64,000 nucleotides of DNA from an uncultured Lentisphaeraceae bacterium (GTDB taxonomy: Bacteria > Verrucomicrobiota > Kiritimatiellia > RFP12 > DVOR01): positions 62,001 to 126,000 of the forward strand of contig CASDPK010000010.1 of NCBI GenBank assembly GCA_949282555.1, in the 5' to 3' direction. Made by a program: the position numbers and the translations under genes. This document shows positions 43,913-55,774 of this stretch, piece by piece. Every line of letters begins with the position of its first letter. Within the stretch, counting starts at the first letter, position 1. The notes beneath the pieces are model-generated. The model was not told the origin of the DNA. It ran no database searches and saw only the letters and a program-made list of their open reading frames with translations.

Positions 43913-45439
43913 ATGAAAACAGCGATTGTGATTGGGGCAGGCCCCGCCGGATTGACGGCCGCCTATGAACTCCTCACCAAAGGGAATGATTGGCGCGTCA
44001 TTGTGCTGGAGGCCAGCGGTGAGATTGGTGGCATCGCCCGTACGGTCGTGCATGAGGGTTGTCGCATTGATATCGGTGGACACCGCTTTTTCTCCAAGAA
44101 CACGGAAGTGAACGCCCTGTGGGCCAAGCTTATGCCCACGCAAGGCGCCCCGGCATGGGACGATCTCAAGTTAAACCGCGCCAAGCCCTATGCCGACGGC
44201 GGGCCCAACCCTGAGCGCGAAGACCGTGTGATGCTCCTGCGCGACCGCGTGAGCCGTATCTTCTATCTGCGCCATTTTTTCGATTATCCCATTGCTCTCA
44301 AACCCTCCACCTTCCTGAACATGGGCCTGTGGCGGACGTGGAAGGCTGGGTGGAGTTACCTCCATGCGGCCCTCTTCAAACGCGAAGAGAGGAGCCTTGA
44401 AGACTTCTACATCAACCGTTTCGGGCGCGTGCTCTATTCAATGTTCTTTGAGGATTACACCGAAAAACTCTGGGGAATCCATCCCTCCAAGATTTCCCCC
44501 GAGTGGGGCGCCCAGCGCGTGAAAGGGCTCTCCCTCCTCAAAGCCGTGCTCAACGTGCTCAAACCCAAAGGGGCCAAGCGCGAAACCTCACTGATCGAAT
44601 CCTTCCTCTACCCCAAAAAGGGCCCTGGGCAACTGTGGGAACACTTGGCTGACGAGATCCGTGCGCTTGGCGGCGAGGTACGCCTCCACGCCAAGGCCCT
44701 CCGCCTCGAACGTGTGGGCGAGGCCATCGCCGCCGTCCACCTTGAAAACGGCGAACGCCTCCCCTGCGACGCACTCTTCTCCTCCATGCCCATCAAGGAC
44801 CTCGTGGAAGCCCTTCCGGGCACACCCGCCAACGTCCGCGATGTCGCCTCCGCCCTTCCCTACCGCGACTTCGTCACCGTTGGCCTTCTCGTCGATCGCC
44901 TCGCCCTCCGCAACCAAACCAAGATCCCCACACTCAACGGCCTCATCCCCGACACGTGGATTTACATTCAAGAGCGCGACGTCCGCCTCGGCCGCCTGCA
45001 AATCTTCAACAACTGGTCCCCCTACATGATCGACGATCCCGAACATCACGTTTGGATCGGGCTCGAATACTTCTGCACGGAAGGCGACGCCCTATGGTCC
45101 ATGCCCGAAGCGGAGTTCATTGCCTTTGCCGCCAATGAGCTGCGCAAGACCGGACTCCTCGCCCAAGACACCCCCATTCTCAACAGCGTCCGCCTCCGCG
45201 TACAGAAAGCCTATCCCGCCTACTTCGGTGCCTACGCCCGCTTCGGCGAAATCCGCGCATGGCTCGACACCATCCCGAACCTTTGGTGCATCGGCCGCAA
45301 CGGCCAGCACCGCTACAATAATATGGACCACTCCATGCTCTGCGGCATGGAGGCCGTCCGCTCCCTGCTCAACGGCACCCCAAAAGCCGCCGTCTGGTCC
45401 GTCAACACCGAGGAGGAATATCATGAGAGTACTCGTTAA
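43913..45439 (+). CDS. FAD-dependent oxidoreductase (amine oxidase / UDP-galactopyranose mutase-like)
   Basis: 508-residue flavoprotein. The N-terminal dinucleotide motif [16 protein letters not shown] is followed by the FAD ribose motif [14 protein letters not shown] and a second motif [10 protein letters not shown]. The C-terminal FAD segment [20 protein letters not shown] is typical of amine-oxidase-fold enzymes that often sit in surface polysaccharide clusters next to GtrA and glycosyltransferases. Whether it acts as a sugar mutase, a desaturase or another oxidase cannot be decided. AAAGGAA precedes the start, and the end overlaps the next gene by 17 bases. Confidence 0.88.
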   Translation: MKTAIVIGAGPAGLTAAYELLTKGNDWRVIVLEASGEIGGIARTVVHEGCRIDIGGHRFFSKNTEVNALWAKLMPTQGAPAWDDLKLNRAKPYADGGPNPEREDRVMLLRDRVSRIFYLRHFFDYPIALKPSTFLNMGLWRTWKAGWSYLHAALFKREERSLEDFYINRFGRVLYSMFFEDYTEKLWGIHPSKISPEWGAQRVKGLSLLKAVLNVLKPKGAKRETSLIESFLYPKKGPGQLWEHLADEIRALGGEVRLHAKALRLERVGEAIAAVHLENGERLPCDALFSSMPIKDLVEALPGTPANVRDVASALPYRDFVTVGLLVDRLALRNQTKIPTLNGLIPDTWIYIQERDVRLGRLQIFNNWSPYMIDDPEHHVWIGLEYFCTEGDALWSMPEAEFIAFAANELRKTGLLAQDTPILNSVRLRVQKAYPAYFGAYARFGEIRAWLDTIPNLWCIGRNGQHRYNNMDHSMLCGMEAVRSLLNGTPKAAVWSVNTEEEYHESTR

Positions 45440-47039
45440 ATGGGCGCTAAGGCACCTCCGCCGAGCGACTGAGACGTATGCAGACCTCCTCCGGGAAGGA
45501 TCTCTGTCACCATGGTTGGGGTGGTGTGCGATTGTGGGTGCGGTGGGCTATGCCTCTCTTGTGGTCGCGCTGGCCGCCAACCTCGAGAGTTGTCGCCCAT
45601 TTTCGGCCGTCTCCCTTTTCCCGCTCTTCTATGTGGGCTTGGCCGCCCTTTGGCGGAAAATGGCACAGAGGGACATCACGTGGCTAGTGGCACGTAAGCA
45701 TGACACATGGTCTCCTCGAGGTGTTGCACTGGGTGTAATTCTCTTCTACACGCTTTTATTGATCACCTTGGGGACATTTTCCTCGACCGATACCCTCAAC
45801 CAATGGGAACAAGTGCAGACAGCCCACTTCAACGACTGGCACCCCGTCATCCACACCATCATGCTCTGGTTGGTCGCACAAGTATGGGAATCAACCTTCT
45901 TTGTCGTTTGGGTGCAATGCCTTTGCTTTGCGGCTCTGTGTGGATGGCTTTACGCCACATTATGTCGCTATGGGTACCGACCGTGGATCCGCAAAGGCAT
46001 CCTCCTTTTTATCGTCCTTTCACCACCCACCACCGACTTGATGCGGGTGCTGTGGAAGGACACAGCCTTTGCCTTGACCGCCATGGGGCTCTCCATCATT
46101 CTTCTGCATGTGGGGCACAGTGCGGGACGGTGGCTCTTTGAGCGCACATGGAACTGGGTGCTCTTTGTGGCACTCCTCTTCCTGACCTCCTTCTTCCGCC
46201 ACAATGGCATCTTTCTGACGGTGCCGCTCCTGATTCTGTTGCCTTTCGTTTCAACAATAAAAGGGGAGAAGAAGCCAACATTCCGCCTATTGGCTCTGTC
46301 TCTGGTCTGTGGCCTTCTCCTGATCGGTTATCCATGCCTCCGAGCCTCGCTCATCCGAACAGGACACATTGAACAGAACAAGTCCCAAGTGTTCATCGAA
46401 TCCGTCGGGCTTCCACTTTCCATGATGGCGGAGGTCTACGTAACAAAGCCTGAGAAGGCACCCCCTGAATTAACGAAACTCTGCCAAGCTCTAGCATCTC
46501 GGGAGCTTTGGGAGAGACACTACCACGGGGATTTCAACTCCGTTAAGTTTAATTTTAAGGACACAGGGGTAAAACTCCAACGTGCCATCACTCCAGCGGA
46601 CTTTGCCCGACTCATGGGAAAAACTTTTGTCGCCGCGCCTTCTACATGCCTCCGCGCATTCCTACGCGTGACTTCTGTGGCGTGGTCACCCAGTTTCAAC
46701 GGGTTCGGACAAAACGGAATACCGGGAATTAGGGGACGGATCGCCTATCTCTTACGAGGCACTGTTGGAACACCTCCTGTTGGATGGCTTTTCTACGCCC
46801 CTGGCCTCTATGTTCTCTTATGGATTCTCTTTGGTATCTATGGCTGGATACGCTATGGATTCGGGCGCACCGTTTATTGCCTCCCTTTCCTGTCTTACGC
46901 CGGCGGAACCGCACTGTTACTGACAGGATGGGACTGGCGTTTCTTCTTCGTCCTTGGCCTTTGCATCTTCCCGACGTTGCTTGGGCTGGTGGATCCAAGA
47001 ATTGGAATGGCAGAATATCACGCACCCAAAGAGCCTTGA
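45423..47039 (+). CDS. Polytopic membrane protein, possible glycosyltransferase or flippase partner
   Basis: 538 residues with roughly ten to twelve membrane segments and a soluble region at about 310-430. It starts at 45423 inside the preceding gene. A conserved-looking motif near membrane segment 5 ([20 protein letters not shown]) recalls the DUF6020-type or GT-C-like membrane proteins found in polysaccharide loci, but I cannot name a family with confidence. Codon and base use are more AT-rich than neighbours (TTA, CTA and ATA codons appear), suggesting recent acquisition. It ends 9 bases before the stop of a convergent gene. Confidence 0.8.
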   Translation: MRVLVKWALRHLRRATETYADLLREGSLSPWLGWCAIVGAVGYASLVVALAANLESCRPFSAVSLFPLFYVGLAALWRKMAQRDITWLVARKHDTWSPRGVALGVILFYTLLLITLGTFSSTDTLNQWEQVQTAHFNDWHPVIHTIMLWLVAQVWESTFFVVWVQCLCFAALCGWLYATLCRYGYRPWIRKGILLFIVLSPPTTDLMRVLWKDTAFALTAMGLSIILLHVGHSAGRWLFERTWNWVLFVALLFLTSFFRHNGIFLTVPLLILLPFVSTIKGEKKPTFRLLALSLVCGLLLIGYPCLRASLIRTGHIEQNKSQVFIESVGLPLSMMAEVYVTKPEKAPPELTKLCQALASRELWERHYHGDFNSVKFNFKDTGVKLQRAITPADFARLMGKTFVAAPSTCLRAFLRVTSVAWSPSFNGFGQNGIPGIRGRIAYLLRGTVGTPPVGWLFYAPGLYVLLWILFGIYGWIRYGFGRTVYCLPFLSYAGGTALLLTGWDWRFFFVLGLCIFPTLLGLVDPRIGMAEYHAPKEP

Positions 47040-47048
47040 CGGCATCCG

Positions 47049-48125
47049 TCATTTCGCCATCGTAAGGCGGCGGCGGATCAAAAGCACCGCAATCAGCAAA
47101 AGCGTGGCCGCGACCATTTGGACAAAGGGTTGAGGTTTCGGGCCGAGCCAGTGGGGGACGCCTTGCACAAGGATGCCCGCGGCCGTCCGGAACACGGGGA
47201 AAAAGGCTTCGTGGCAGAGATAGGCAAGGAGCGCGTGTTGCCCGAAAAGCGTGACAATGCCCGGGCCGCGGCACCACCCAAGCACATCCGTCAGCATATA
47301 GAGCGCGGCAAGCGCCAACACGCCCCACCCCATGGCCTGTGCCGTGAAACTGACGGTAAAGATTCGCTTGACCGCGGGCTCCCACGGCCCCAACAGGAGC
47401 CCCCCGCCCAGAAGCACCACCCCGAGCAACGCCAACGCGCCCACCTTCCGCCACGCGGAGAGCCCCGAACGCAAAAGCAACGTGCAGTGCATCCCGCACA
47501 GCGTCATGGCGCCAAACATGAGCGTGGTGAGCGTCCAGCCATAGCCATCATGGTTGGAGGGGAAGACCCAGTGTTCAACCTGAATCGCCGCATTTCCCGC
47601 CGGCGTGTAATCCCCGTACGTCGCCAAAATCACGCCATACGTTCCGGCCAACACGAACGGCAACGCCACGCGCACCCATTGCCAAGGGATAAGGATGGCC
47701 AATGCGGCGATAAGGTAACCTGCGGCAATCGCTTGGAGGGTGTTGTTGTAAAAGACAATCCGGTTCGGATCGAGCGACAGCAAGTTCCCCTGCGTCACCA
47801 TGCCCAACACCCACAGCAGGGCCACACGTCCAAGGACATGCCGCCAGAAGGCCCACCCCGCCCGGCCCTCTCTCAACCGCCGCGGCAACGCAAAGGGAAC
47901 CGCCGCCCCACACATGAAGATGAAGAGCGGCATGATGAGATCCCACAGCGTCAACCCCTCCCACGCCACATGGGTGAGCTGTCCGCACACCCACTGCGGG
48001 AGCCCCCAAACGCGATGGGCCGCCCAAAGCAGGGGCCCCACGACGGTGAGCAACAACATGTCAAGCCCACGCAGGAGGTCTAGGGAGCGGAGGCGCTGTG
48101 CAGGAACGGGAGAGGTTGAAGACAT
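47049..48125 (-). CDS. DUF5009-type membrane acyltransferase (heparan-alpha-glucosaminide N-acetyltransferase-like)
   Basis: 358-residue inner-membrane protein with about ten membrane segments. The N-terminal RLRSLDLLRGLDMLLL and DLIMPLFIFMCGAAVPFAL motifs are the hallmark of the DUF5009/NagX family related to the lysosomal enzyme that transfers acetyl groups across a membrane to terminal glucosamine. A conserved His near the middle (MFGAMTLCGMHCTLLL) may be relevant. It is last in a four-gene operon, 9 bases after the mannose-1-phosphate guanylyltransferase gene. Acetylation of a sugar or amino sugar is the likely role; the substrate is not known. Confidence 0.85.
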   Translation of the reverse strand: MSSTSPVPAQRLRSLDLLRGLDMLLLTVVGPLLWAAHRVWGLPQWVCGQLTHVAWEGLTLWDLIMPLFIFMCGAAVPFALPRRLREGRAGWAFWRHVLGRVALLWVLGMVTQGNLLSLDPNRIVFYNNTLQAIAAGYLIAALAILIPWQWVRVALPFVLAGTYGVILATYGDYTPAGNAAIQVEHWVFPSNHDGYGWTLTTLMFGAMTLCGMHCTLLLRSGLSAWRKVGALALLGVVLLGGGLLLGPWEPAVKRIFTVSFTAQAMGWGVLALAALYMLTDVLGWCRGPGIVTLFGQHALLAYLCHEAFFPVFRTAAGILVQGVPHWLGPKPQPFVQMVAATLLLIAVLLIRRRLTMAK

Positions 48126-48134
48126 GGGGGATCC

Positions 48135-49175
48135 TTAGCGAAGGGTTTCAGGGAGCGTGGCGACCAACGCCTTGAGGCGGTCGGCCGCGGTTTTGGCGCA
48201 GACAAGGGTCACCTTCTCGGAGTGGACGACGATCACGTCTTCCACGCCCAACAGTGCCGTGGCCCGTTCCGTCGATTCCGCCGCCACGATGCACCCATGC
48301 GCGTCCAACGCGAAGGTGGGTGCCAGCGCCACATTTCCCTCGGCATCGGCGGGGAATTGACGGGCAAGCGCGGGCAACGCGCCCACATCGTCCCACCCAA
48401 AATCCCCACGCGCCACCACCAAGTTGTCGCTCTTTTCCATGATGGCATAATCCACGGAAAGCTTGGGCAACGTCAAATACAGCGTTGCCATGTGCTCCGG
48501 GTGTTCGATGAGTGGCTCCCACTGCGGCGCATGGCGGCGGAAAGCCTCGGCCATGACCTCGGCCCGCCAAATGAACATTCCGGCGTTCCACACGAAGGCC
48601 CCGGTCTCCAGATAGGCCTTGGCCGTGGCGAGGTCAGGCTTCTCAACGAACCGCCGCACCCGACGCAAAGGCGTGCTCTCCGGCCCCTCCAAGGGCTCCC
48701 CGCACTCAATGTAACCGTAGCCGGTGGCGGGGAAGGTCGGCGCAATCCCCAGCGTGGCAATGACGGGCTCACGCGCGGCGACGGCACAGGCATCGGCCAA
48801 CGCCGCGCGGAAGGCTGGCACATCCCCAATGATGGGGTCTGCGGGCAGAATGGCAACCACGCCCTGTGGGTCCTTCGCCATCACGGTTCCGCAAGCCAGG
48901 GCCACGGCGGCGGCGGTGTCCCGCCCCATCGGTTCACCCAACAAGTTCTCCTCGGGAAGACCGGGAAGCGCGGCCCGCGTGGCCGGCAGGAGATCGGCGG
49001 AGGTGATCACATGGATGCGCTCCTGCGGCACAAGCCCCTCCAGCCGATCAACCGCGTGCGCCAAAAGGGATTTGCCTCCAAACAGCGTGACGAACTGCTT
49101 GGGGCGGGAAAAGGTCGAGAGCGGCCAAAAGCGCTCACCACGGCCACCGGCAAGGATAAAAGCGTAAACATTCAT
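48135..49175 (-). CDS. manC: Mannose-1-phosphate guanylyltransferase
   Basis: 346-residue cytosolic enzyme making GDP-mannose from mannose 1-phosphate and GTP. The nucleotide-binding signature FILAGGRGERFWPLS and PKQF start the protein; FVEKPDLATAKAYLETG and WNAGMFIWR are family motifs. It lacks the C-terminal phosphomannose isomerase domain of long ManC proteins. ATG at 49175 is preferred over a GTG six bases upstream. It starts 16 bases after queA. GDP-mannose would feed glycan synthesis, in line with the neighbouring GtrA block on the other strand. Confidence 0.93.
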   Translation of the reverse strand: MNVYAFILAGGRGERFWPLSTFSRPKQFVTLFGGKSLLAHAVDRLEGLVPQERIHVITSADLLPATRAALPGLPEENLLGEPMGRDTAAAVALACGTVMAKDPQGVVAILPADPIIGDVPAFRAALADACAVAAREPVIATLGIAPTFPATGYGYIECGEPLEGPESTPLRRVRRFVEKPDLATAKAYLETGAFVWNAGMFIWRAEVMAEAFRRHAPQWEPLIEHPEHMATLYLTLPKLSVDYAIMEKSDNLVVARGDFGWDDVGALPALARQFPADAEGNVALAPTFALDAHGCIVAAESTERATALLGVEDVIVVHSEKVTLVCAKTAADRLKALVATLPETLR

Positions 49176-49191
49176 GGGCACAAACCAAGGA

Positions 49192-50268
49192 TCACAGAAT
49201 CAACATGCAGTCGCCATAGGAGAAGAAACGGTAGCGTTCGCGCACCGCCTCCTGATAGGCCGCCAAAATCCGTTCACGACCGGCCAAAGCCGAAACCATC
49301 ATGATGAGCGTCGATTGCGGCAAATGGAAATTGGTCAGCATCGCATCCACGGCAAGGAAACGGTAAGGCGGATAGATGAACGCCGTACTGCTGCCCTGCG
49401 TGGCGACGACCTCACCGCCATTGGCGGCGGCCACCGTTTCCAACGTGCGCACCGAGGTGGAGCCCACCGCAATCACGCGGCCGCCGGCGGCACGTGTCTC
49501 ACGAATGAGCCGCGCGGTGCTTTCGGGGACCTCATAGTGCTCGGCATCCATGCGGTGCTCCTCCACACGTTCGGCCTTCACGGGCTTAAAGGTCCCCGGC
49601 CCCACATGGAGCGTCACAAACGCCCGGCGCACGCCCTTGGCTTCCAGCGCGGCGAAGATGGCCTCGGTGAAATGGAGCCCGGCCGTGGGCGCCGCCACGG
49701 CCCCAACCGCACGCGCATAGATGGTTTGATACCGCTCACGATCCAATCGGGCCAGCGCGGGGTCATCCGCATTGCGGTGGATATAGGGCGGCACGGGGGT
49801 GAGGCCATAACGTTCGAGCACCGCCATCAACGGTTCGGAGGCGTGAAAGCGCACGTTGGAATTGCCCTCTTCGTCTTTGTCGAGCACTTCCGCCCGCAAC
49901 ACGCCCTCGGCACAAAGGATCACGTGTCCCGCACGCACCCTCCGGCCACTGCCACACATGCAGCGCCACACCGAAACGAAGTCCCCCGCCTCCGAACGCT
50001 CCGGCTCCCGGCAATCGGTCAGCAGCAACTCCGCGGCGCCTTGCGTATCCTCCCAAACGCCGCGGATGCGGGCAGGGAACACGCGCGTGTCATTGAGCAC
50101 CAGCAAGTCCCCGGGACGGAGATAGTCCACGATGTCGGCAATGTGGCGATGTTCGACCCCCGTTTTCGCGCGATCCAGCACCATCATGCGGGAAGTCCCG
50201 CGCACTTCCGGAGGCGTTTGGGCAATGAGCTCTTCGGGCAAAGCGTAATCAAAATCAGCGGTGAGCAT
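49192..50268 (-). CDS. queA: S-adenosylmethionine:tRNA ribosyltransferase-isomerase
   Basis: 358-residue enzyme that adds the ribosyl part of SAM to preQ1-modified tRNA to form epoxyqueuosine. [57 protein letters not shown] and [14 protein letters not shown] are QueA motifs. The start at 50268 overlaps the end of the upstream membrane/TPR gene by 14 bases; the open frame extending to 50541 is antisense to nothing conserved and lies inside that gene. Queuosine is placed in tRNA-Tyr, Asp, Asn and His; a tRNA-Tyr lies elsewhere in this window. No tgt or queG is nearby. Confidence 0.96.
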   Translation of the reverse strand: MLTADFDYALPEELIAQTPPEVRGTSRMMVLDRAKTGVEHRHIADIVDYLRPGDLLVLNDTRVFPARIRGVWEDTQGAAELLLTDCREPERSEAGDFVSVWRCMCGSGRRVRAGHVILCAEGVLRAEVLDKDEEGNSNVRFHASEPLMAVLERYGLTPVPPYIHRNADDPALARLDRERYQTIYARAVGAVAAPTAGLHFTEAIFAALEAKGVRRAFVTLHVGPGTFKPVKAERVEEHRMDAEHYEVPESTARLIRETRAAGGRVIAVGSTSVRTLETVAAANGGEVVATQGSSTAFIYPPYRFLAVDAMLTNFHLPQSTLIMMVSALAGRERILAAYQEAVRERYRFFSYGDCMLIL

Positions 50269-52993
50269 GGGATTCCTTATCAATAAGAGCCTTCCGGGCA
50301 CGTGCGACGGTTTCCAGATAACGCGCGGCAACAGCCTCTCCCGATTCCGCGCGCAGTTTTTCGGCAAAGCGCCGAGAGGCTTCCGGATGAAGCGGAAGGT
50401 AAGCCAAGCAAAGAAGAACGTCGCGTTCCGCACCCTCGGGTTGGGCCGGGTTGGCAAGCAGAATCGACCACAGCAACGGTTGCCACGGATCGGAAGCCAC
50501 CCAAGCGCGCGCGGTTTCCAGAGCATCCGCCGGATGCTCACGCGTCAAGGCCTCCAACGTCCGCGCACGGAGCCGCTCGGCCAACGCGGGGAAGTTCGCC
50601 AACCGTTCCGCCACGTTGAAACCCGAAACGAACGCAACGGCGGAATCGATCTGTCCCTCCTTGAGAAGTCCATTGACATAGAAACGCGCGTAGGCAAAGC
50701 GACCATCGCGCAAGAAAAAGGCCAGCACCTTGTCCCCAATGCGCCGTCCGGGCAGACGTCCTTTCCCCTGATACATCAGCGCAAGGGCGTCACGCTCCTT
50801 CAGCGACTCCCGATGTTTGGCGAACAGCGCCTCGGAACGTTCCGTCCACGGATACACACACAGCAACGCCTCCAGCAAATCCGCATCCGACGTCGCCTTG
50901 TCCAGCCATGCGTAGGCCTCCGCCTCCGGGAAAGACAGCAACGCAAGGAGGCGCTCTTGGCGGTTGAGCAAGGCAGGGTTCTCCCGCGCAAGCGTCAGAA
51001 TCTCCGCGAGGACGTCCCCATAATCGCCATGGCTCAACGCCCACAGACGCCGCGCAGAATCGAACGCCGGCGTCCGCACATGCCCATGACGCTCCTCGAA
51101 CGCCCGCGCACGGGAAGGCAAAGGTTTCCGAAGCCAAGGGAAACGCTCCAACAGCAGCAATGCGGGCGAAGGTTGCGTGGCCTCTTGCGGCAACGCCCCC
51201 AACGCATCCAACCCCAACGCCGCGGCAGGATTCTTCGGATTGAGCGCCAACGCGCGGCGCAACAACGCGATCGCCTCCTCCGAGGGGAGCGAAGCGGCCC
51301 GATTCACCAACGCCCGCGCGGCCTCAGCACGAAGCTCCAGGATCGTCCGCTTGCCAAGGGGAGTGCGGCCATACGTCGTCTTCTCCAGCGCCGCCGCCAC
51401 CTCCCCGAAGGTTTCCGACACGGCGTCCGGCACGGCTCCCGAGAGGAAGGCGTCGGCCGTCGCGGGGGCATAGGCCAGATAAAGCCGCAACGCCTCCGGC
51501 CCCACCTTTTCCAACACGGCCGGGACGGGATCTCCGGAAAGCCGTGCGGCGAACCTCTCCGGCAACTCGCGCAAGACTCCGGCACGTCCCTGAACGGGAC
51601 AAATGGCCTTCCCCGTGGCCGCACGGCGCAACAGAAGCCCGGTCGCCTCGGCCGATGGCGACCACCACACCTCAGCGGTCTCCGACAGCGCGGCATCCGT
51701 CTTCGCCCAAAGCCCCTTCAACGCACACTGGGCCACCCTACCCGCACCATCCGCCACATTGACGATGACCCACGCGCCCGCCAACAAAAGCGATGGCACC
51801 GCCACAAAAGCCGCGGCCACCGTATGCGCCTTCCCAAGCGCCCAATGCGTGTGGACATCCAACCAATTGCGGGCCCACGAACCGACCGTCAGCCCAAAGA
51901 CCAAAACCGCGACCACCACGCCCACCGTGTCGAGCGCCGAAGGCTCCGCCATCCCATCCCACAACTCCGCAGGCCAACGGAACGCACCCACCACCATCAG
52001 CGCCACCGCCGCGACCTGTCCCACCAACGGCACGCCGAAGCGGAGGTACGCCGCAGGGAAGCACCCGAGCAAAAAAGCCGCGCCCAACGCGAACAGGGCC
52101 AACGGCGCGGCACCCTCAAACGACAGGAAGAGCCGTGTGAGCTCCGGCAAGGCCGATTGCATCCATTGCCCCCAAAGCGCCAAAGCCCCCACCTCCGTGT
52201 CCGCGCCGAACATCCCCTGCCACAACCACACGGAAAGCACCGAAAGCGCCACCCCTCCGATCACGCCCACCACAATCCATGGGACGTATGCCAGCCGATC
52301 TTCCGTTTCACGGTCAATCAACGGCCCTCCGGCGAGGATGATCCCCAAAACCGCCACCGGCAACAACGACGGAGCCGTCGTCCCGAGGAACGCCGAAAAG
52401 CCGAAGACGGCCCCCATCAGCAAGCGAGGGAACAACGCCGGCGGTTGGGGCCCCTCCAAAAACCGTGTGGCGGCCCGCCAACGGCATCCCATCGCAAAGG
52501 TCAGCAACGCCACGCCAAGCACCGCCGAGAGGGCTCCCGGCAAAGGCCGTGTGCCCAACGCCCACACCGGCAACGCCACCGCCCCCACGATCGCCGCGCC
52601 CACACCGGAAAGCATGGCCGTGGCAAAAATGTCCGCGCGCACGCGGGGCAATTCCCCCTCTCGGATTCCCGTGAGATCCAAACAGGAAAAGCGCACGCCC
52701 GCCACCGTGGCCCGGAAAAGGCCCGTCACCGTCAAGGCCCCGAGAAGCGCGGCAAAGACCGTCAGCGCCGCCCCCAGCCGCTCCGGTCCCGCCAATGCCG
52801 CCAACATCCCGCCCAACACCGCGTCCAGCGGATACTGCATGGCCACCGGGACGCGGCCGGGGAACGCCAGGGCGGTCATAAACTCCGCCGAAGCCCCGGG
52901 AATCGGCACAAAAGAGGCCGTCAGAAGGTAAAAAAGCAACGCCGCCGCGAAGACCCCGGCGGTCCAAACCCAGCACGTTCGGTTTTTCGGCAT
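50255..52993 (-). CDS. Large membrane protein with C-terminal TPR-like region, unknown function
   Basis: 912 residues. The start at 52993 ([20 protein letters not shown]) has a GGGGAAG ribosome site. Residues 1-420 hold about eleven membrane segments; the first loop ([20 protein letters not shown], then YPLDAVLGG) resembles DUF2723-type membrane proteins, where a periplasmic acidic loop precedes PPGYP. Residues from about 490 are helical with repeat-like stretches ([20 protein letters not shown]), consistent with tetratricopeptide repeats. The architecture suggests a membrane glycosyltransferase-like or assembly protein, but no catalytic motif was recognised. It is the first gene of the queA-manC-DUF5009 operon. 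Confidence 0.8.
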   Translation of the reverse strand: MPKNRTCWVWTAGVFAAALLFYLLTASFVPIPGASAEFMTALAFPGRVPVAMQYPLDAVLGGMLAALAGPERLGAALTVFAALLGALTVTGLFRATVAGVRFSCLDLTGIREGELPRVRADIFATAMLSGVGAAIVGAVALPVWALGTRPLPGALSAVLGVALLTFAMGCRWRAATRFLEGPQPPALFPRLLMGAVFGFSAFLGTTAPSLLPVAVLGIILAGGPLIDRETEDRLAYVPWIVVGVIGGVALSVLSVWLWQGMFGADTEVGALALWGQWMQSALPELTRLFLSFEGAAPLALFALGAAFLLGCFPAAYLRFGVPLVGQVAAVALMVVGAFRWPAELWDGMAEPSALDTVGVVVAVLVFGLTVGSWARNWLDVHTHWALGKAHTVAAAFVAVPSLLLAGAWVIVNVADGAGRVAQCALKGLWAKTDAALSETAEVWWSPSAEATGLLLRRAATGKAICPVQGRAGVLRELPERFAARLSGDPVPAVLEKVGPEALRLYLAYAPATADAFLSGAVPDAVSETFGEVAAALEKTTYGRTPLGKRTILELRAEAARALVNRAASLPSEEAIALLRRALALNPKNPAAALGLDALGALPQEATQPSPALLLLERFPWLRKPLPSRARAFEERHGHVRTPAFDSARRLWALSHGDYGDVLAEILTLARENPALLNRQERLLALLSFPEAEAYAWLDKATSDADLLEALLCVYPWTERSEALFAKHRESLKERDALALMYQGKGRLPGRRIGDKVLAFFLRDGRFAYARFYVNGLLKEGQIDSAVAFVSGFNVAERLANFPALAERLRARTLEALTREHPADALETARAWVASDPWQPLLWSILLANPAQPEGAERDVLLCLAYLPLHPEASRRFAEKLRAESGEAVAARYLETVARARKALIDKESHAHR

Positions 52994-53023
52994 ATCCGCT
53001 TCCCCTGTAATTCTGTGGGGCAA

Positions 53024-53032
53024 ATTGTACCA
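53024..53032 (-). promoter_or_regulatory. Extended -10 promoter of the membrane/TPR-queA-manC operon
   Basis: Minus strand TGGTACAAT, giving a leader of about 25 bases to the ATG at 52993. It is divergent from the clpC promoter, 62 bases away. Confidence 0.6.
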
Positions 53033-53093
53033 TACCGCGCCAATGCCGTTCTTCCATTCCAAGCCTTCGGAGACAGCATTGCCCCACGAAATA

Positions 53094-53102
53094 TGGTAGA
53101 CT
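53094..53102 (+). promoter_or_regulatory. Extended -10 promoter of clpC
   Basis: TGGTAGACT followed by GCCCCCG; the leader to the ATG at 53141 carries a perfect AGGAGGTGA ribosome site. No CtsR-like or CIRCE operator was seen in the gap. Confidence 0.6.
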
Positions 53103-53140
53103 GCCCCCGTTTTGTCCATATAAGATCAAAGGAGGTGAGT

Positions 53141-55747
53141 ATGGACCATCCCAATTTGGAAGGCTTTTCCCCAAACGCCGTGCGTGTGTTGCGGCAAGCG
53201 CAGGTGGAGGCGCAGAAGCTCCAGCACGACCACGTGGGAACGGAGCACATGGTGCTGGCGTTCATGTCGGTGGAGTGCTCGGCCCAACGTGCGCTGAGAA
53301 CGTTCGGCACGTCGGAATACGATTTGCGGGCCCGCATTGAGGCTCAGACAACCGTCGGAGGCGTGGCGGAAGCCGGGGCCCCCGAAAGTTTGCCATGGTC
53401 GCCGCGCGCCCTGAAAGTGTGCGATGCGGCGCGTTTGGTCGCGGAATCCCGCGGAATGGCAAGCGTCAACACCATGGCGTTGCTCTTCGCCGCCGTTTCC
53501 GAAGGCGGCGGTTTGGGGGCGTTGGTGCTTACTCAGCTGAACGTGACGACCGAGACGTTGGAGCGGTTCATGCCGCAGCGCGACGCGACCGAGGAGCCGC
53601 CGCAGGGCTTTCCCCCTCCGCCCGAGGGAGACGGCCATGCCCTCCCGCAACAAGACCCCACGCCTCTCCAAGCCAAAACCAAAACCCCGGCGTTGGACAC
53701 CTTCGGGCGCGACCTCACGGCGTTGGCCGCAAAGGATCGCTTGGACCCCGTGATCGGACGCGACGCCGAGCTTCGCCGCCTGATCCAGATCCTCTGCCGC
53801 CGCAGCAAAAACAACGCCGTGCTCATCGGTGAGGCCGGCGTGGGCAAAACGGCGGTCGTCGAGGGGCTTGCCCAAGCGATCGCCGAAGGCGCCGTGCCGG
53901 AAGCCATGCTCGGCAAGCGCGTGATCTCGCTGGACATGGCGTTGCTCGTGGCGGGCACGCAGTATCGCGGCCAGTTTGAGGAACGCCTGAAGCGCGTGAT
54001 CGACGAAGTGTCGCGCAGCGGCAACGTCATCCTCTTCTTGGACGAGCTGCACACCATCGTGGGTGCGGGCGATTCCGAAGGCGCCATGGACGCGGCCAAC
54101 ATCATCAAGCCCGCGTTGGCGCGCGGCGAATTCCAGTGCATCGGCGCCACCACCCTCAACGAATACCGCAAGGGCATCGAAAAGGACGCCGCCTTGGAAC
54201 GCCGTTTCCAGACCGTCATGGTGGAAGAGCCCACGACGGAGCAGGCCATCGCCATCCTCAAAGGCGTGGCCCCCAAGTATGCCGAACACCATGGCGTGAC
54301 CTACACCCCCGCCGCGCTCGAGGCCGCCGTCCGACTGACGGCCCGTTACCAGCCCGCCCGCCAGTTGCCGGACAAGGCGATTGACGCCATCGACGAGACC
54401 GGGTCACAACTCCGCCTCGCCGCCGCCATGCGTCCGGCCGCGCTTCGCCGGCTGGAACGGGAGGCCAAGGACCTGCGCCGCATGAAGGAAGCCGCCGTCG
54501 CGCGTGACGATTTCGACTCCGCCGCCAAACTGCGCGGACGTGAGACCGAAGCCAACGAACGCTTCGAAGCCGAGCTTGCCAAATGGCAGGGCCGCCAGCG
54601 GGCCAAGCCCATCACCGTGACGGCCGAGGCCATCGCCCGCACCGTCGCGACCATGACGGGCGTGCCCGTGAACCAAATGACCGAAGGAGACCGCCAGCGG
54701 ATGATGGCCTTGGAAGAAGAGCTGGATGGCCATGTGATCGGCCAAAAGGATGCCGTGGCCGCCGTGACCCGCGCCCTGCGCCGTGCCCGCGCCGGCATGA
54801 AAGACCCCGCGCGCCCGATTGGCTCGTTTCTCTTCCTCGGCCCCAGCGGCGTGGGAAAGACCCTGCTTGCGAAAGAGCTGGCGCGTGCGCTCTTCGGCGA
54901 TGCCAAGGCGCTGATTCAGCTGGATATGTCCGAATACATGGAGAAGCACACCGTCAGCCGCTTGGTCGGCTCTCCGCCCGGCTATGTCGGGCACGAGGAA
55001 GGCGGCCAGCTGACGGAACGTGTGCGGCGGAGGCCGTACTCCGTGGTGCTGTTCGACGAGATCGAAAAGGCCCACCCAGACGTCACCAACATCCTTCTCC
55101 AGCTTTTGGAGGAAGGGTGCCTCACGGATGGCCTCGGCCGCCGGGTGGACTTCCGGAACACCGTCGTGATTCTGACGTCCAACATCGGGTGCGATTTCGC
55201 AGGCGAGGCGCCGACGGTCGGCTTCCTGCCCGGAGAGGCCGCCAAGGGTGTGCTCATGGCGCATGACGCGCTCCGCGCCAAAATCCTCGCGGAAGTCCGC
55301 AAAGCCCTCAAGCCCGAACTCCTCAACCGCTTCGACGAGGTGGTCGTCTTCCATTCCCTCGACCGTGAGGCCGTGGGGAAGATTCTCTCGTTGGAACTGG
55401 AAGGCGTGCGCAAGCGTCTCGCCGCCGCGGGGGTTCACTTCGAGCTCGATGCCGCCGCCACCGCGTTGTTGCTGGAACAGGGATTCCGCCCGGAACAGGG
55501 GGCGCGTCCGCTCCGCCGCGCGGTGGAACGCATGGTCGAAGACCCCTTGGCCGATTGCCTCCTGCGGGATGGCCCCACAAAAGCCACCCTCCTGCTCACG
55601 CCCGCGGCAGAGCCTCTGCCGAACGGCGAGCGGACGCTGGTCGCGACGCCCAAGGCCGCGCCGACCCCCACGCGGAAAGTCGCCCGGAAGTCGCCCCCGC
55701 GGACGCGCCGCACCACGCGCGTGGCACACGACCACGGGAAGGAATAA
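53141..55747 (+). CDS. clpC: ClpC-type AAA+ unfoldase of the Clp protease
   Basis: 868-residue ATPase that unfolds proteins for ClpP. An N-terminal double Clp domain (residues 1-145) is followed by a linker of about 35 residues, AAA1 with Walker [12 protein letters not shown] near residue 230, a middle domain with a UVR motif ([20 protein letters not shown] near 445), which marks ClpC rather than ClpB, and AAA2 with Walker [12 protein letters not shown] near 567. The tripeptide VGF in [10 protein letters not shown] is a likely ClpP-binding loop. The end is a basic tail ([11 protein letters not shown]). ATG at 53141 has a perfect ribosome site; the frame stays open far upstream by chance. Confidence 0.95.
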   Translation: MDHPNLEGFSPNAVRVLRQAQVEAQKLQHDHVGTEHMVLAFMSVECSAQRALRTFGTSEYDLRARIEAQTTVGGVAEAGAPESLPWSPRALKVCDAARLVAESRGMASVNTMALLFAAVSEGGGLGALVLTQLNVTTETLERFMPQRDATEEPPQGFPPPPEGDGHALPQQDPTPLQAKTKTPALDTFGRDLTALAAKDRLDPVIGRDAELRRLIQILCRRSKNNAVLIGEAGVGKTAVVEGLAQAIAEGAVPEAMLGKRVISLDMALLVAGTQYRGQFEERLKRVIDEVSRSGNVILFLDELHTIVGAGDSEGAMDAANIIKPALARGEFQCIGATTLNEYRKGIEKDAALERRFQTVMVEEPTTEQAIAILKGVAPKYAEHHGVTYTPAALEAAVRLTARYQPARQLPDKAIDAIDETGSQLRLAAAMRPAALRRLEREAKDLRRMKEAAVARDDFDSAAKLRGRETEANERFEAELAKWQGRQRAKPITVTAEAIARTVATMTGVPVNQMTEGDRQRMMALEEELDGHVIGQKDAVAAVTRALRRARAGMKDPARPIGSFLFLGPSGVGKTLLAKELARALFGDAKALIQLDMSEYMEKHTVSRLVGSPPGYVGHEEGGQLTERVRRRPYSVVLFDEIEKAHPDVTNILLQLLEEGCLTDGLGRRVDFRNTVVILTSNIGCDFAGEAPTVGFLPGEAAKGVLMAHDALRAKILAEVRKALKPELLNRFDEVVVFHSLDREAVGKILSLELEGVRKRLAAAGVHFELDAAATALLLEQGFRPEQGARPLRRAVERMVEDPLADCLLRDGPTKATLLLTPAAEPLPNGERTLVATPKAAPTPTRKVARKSPPRTRRTTRVAHDHGKE

Positions 55748-55774
55748 CCCCTCGGGAAGCACATTCCCTCTCAC

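Noticed and set aside
50261-53140. Reading frame open for about 960 codons upstream of and continuous with clpC
   Set aside because: It is antisense to the membrane/TPR gene, its translation is Arg/Pro/His-rich with no domains, and clpC has a perfect ribosome site and family-like start at 53141. GC-rich codon use leaves the opposite frame free of stops.
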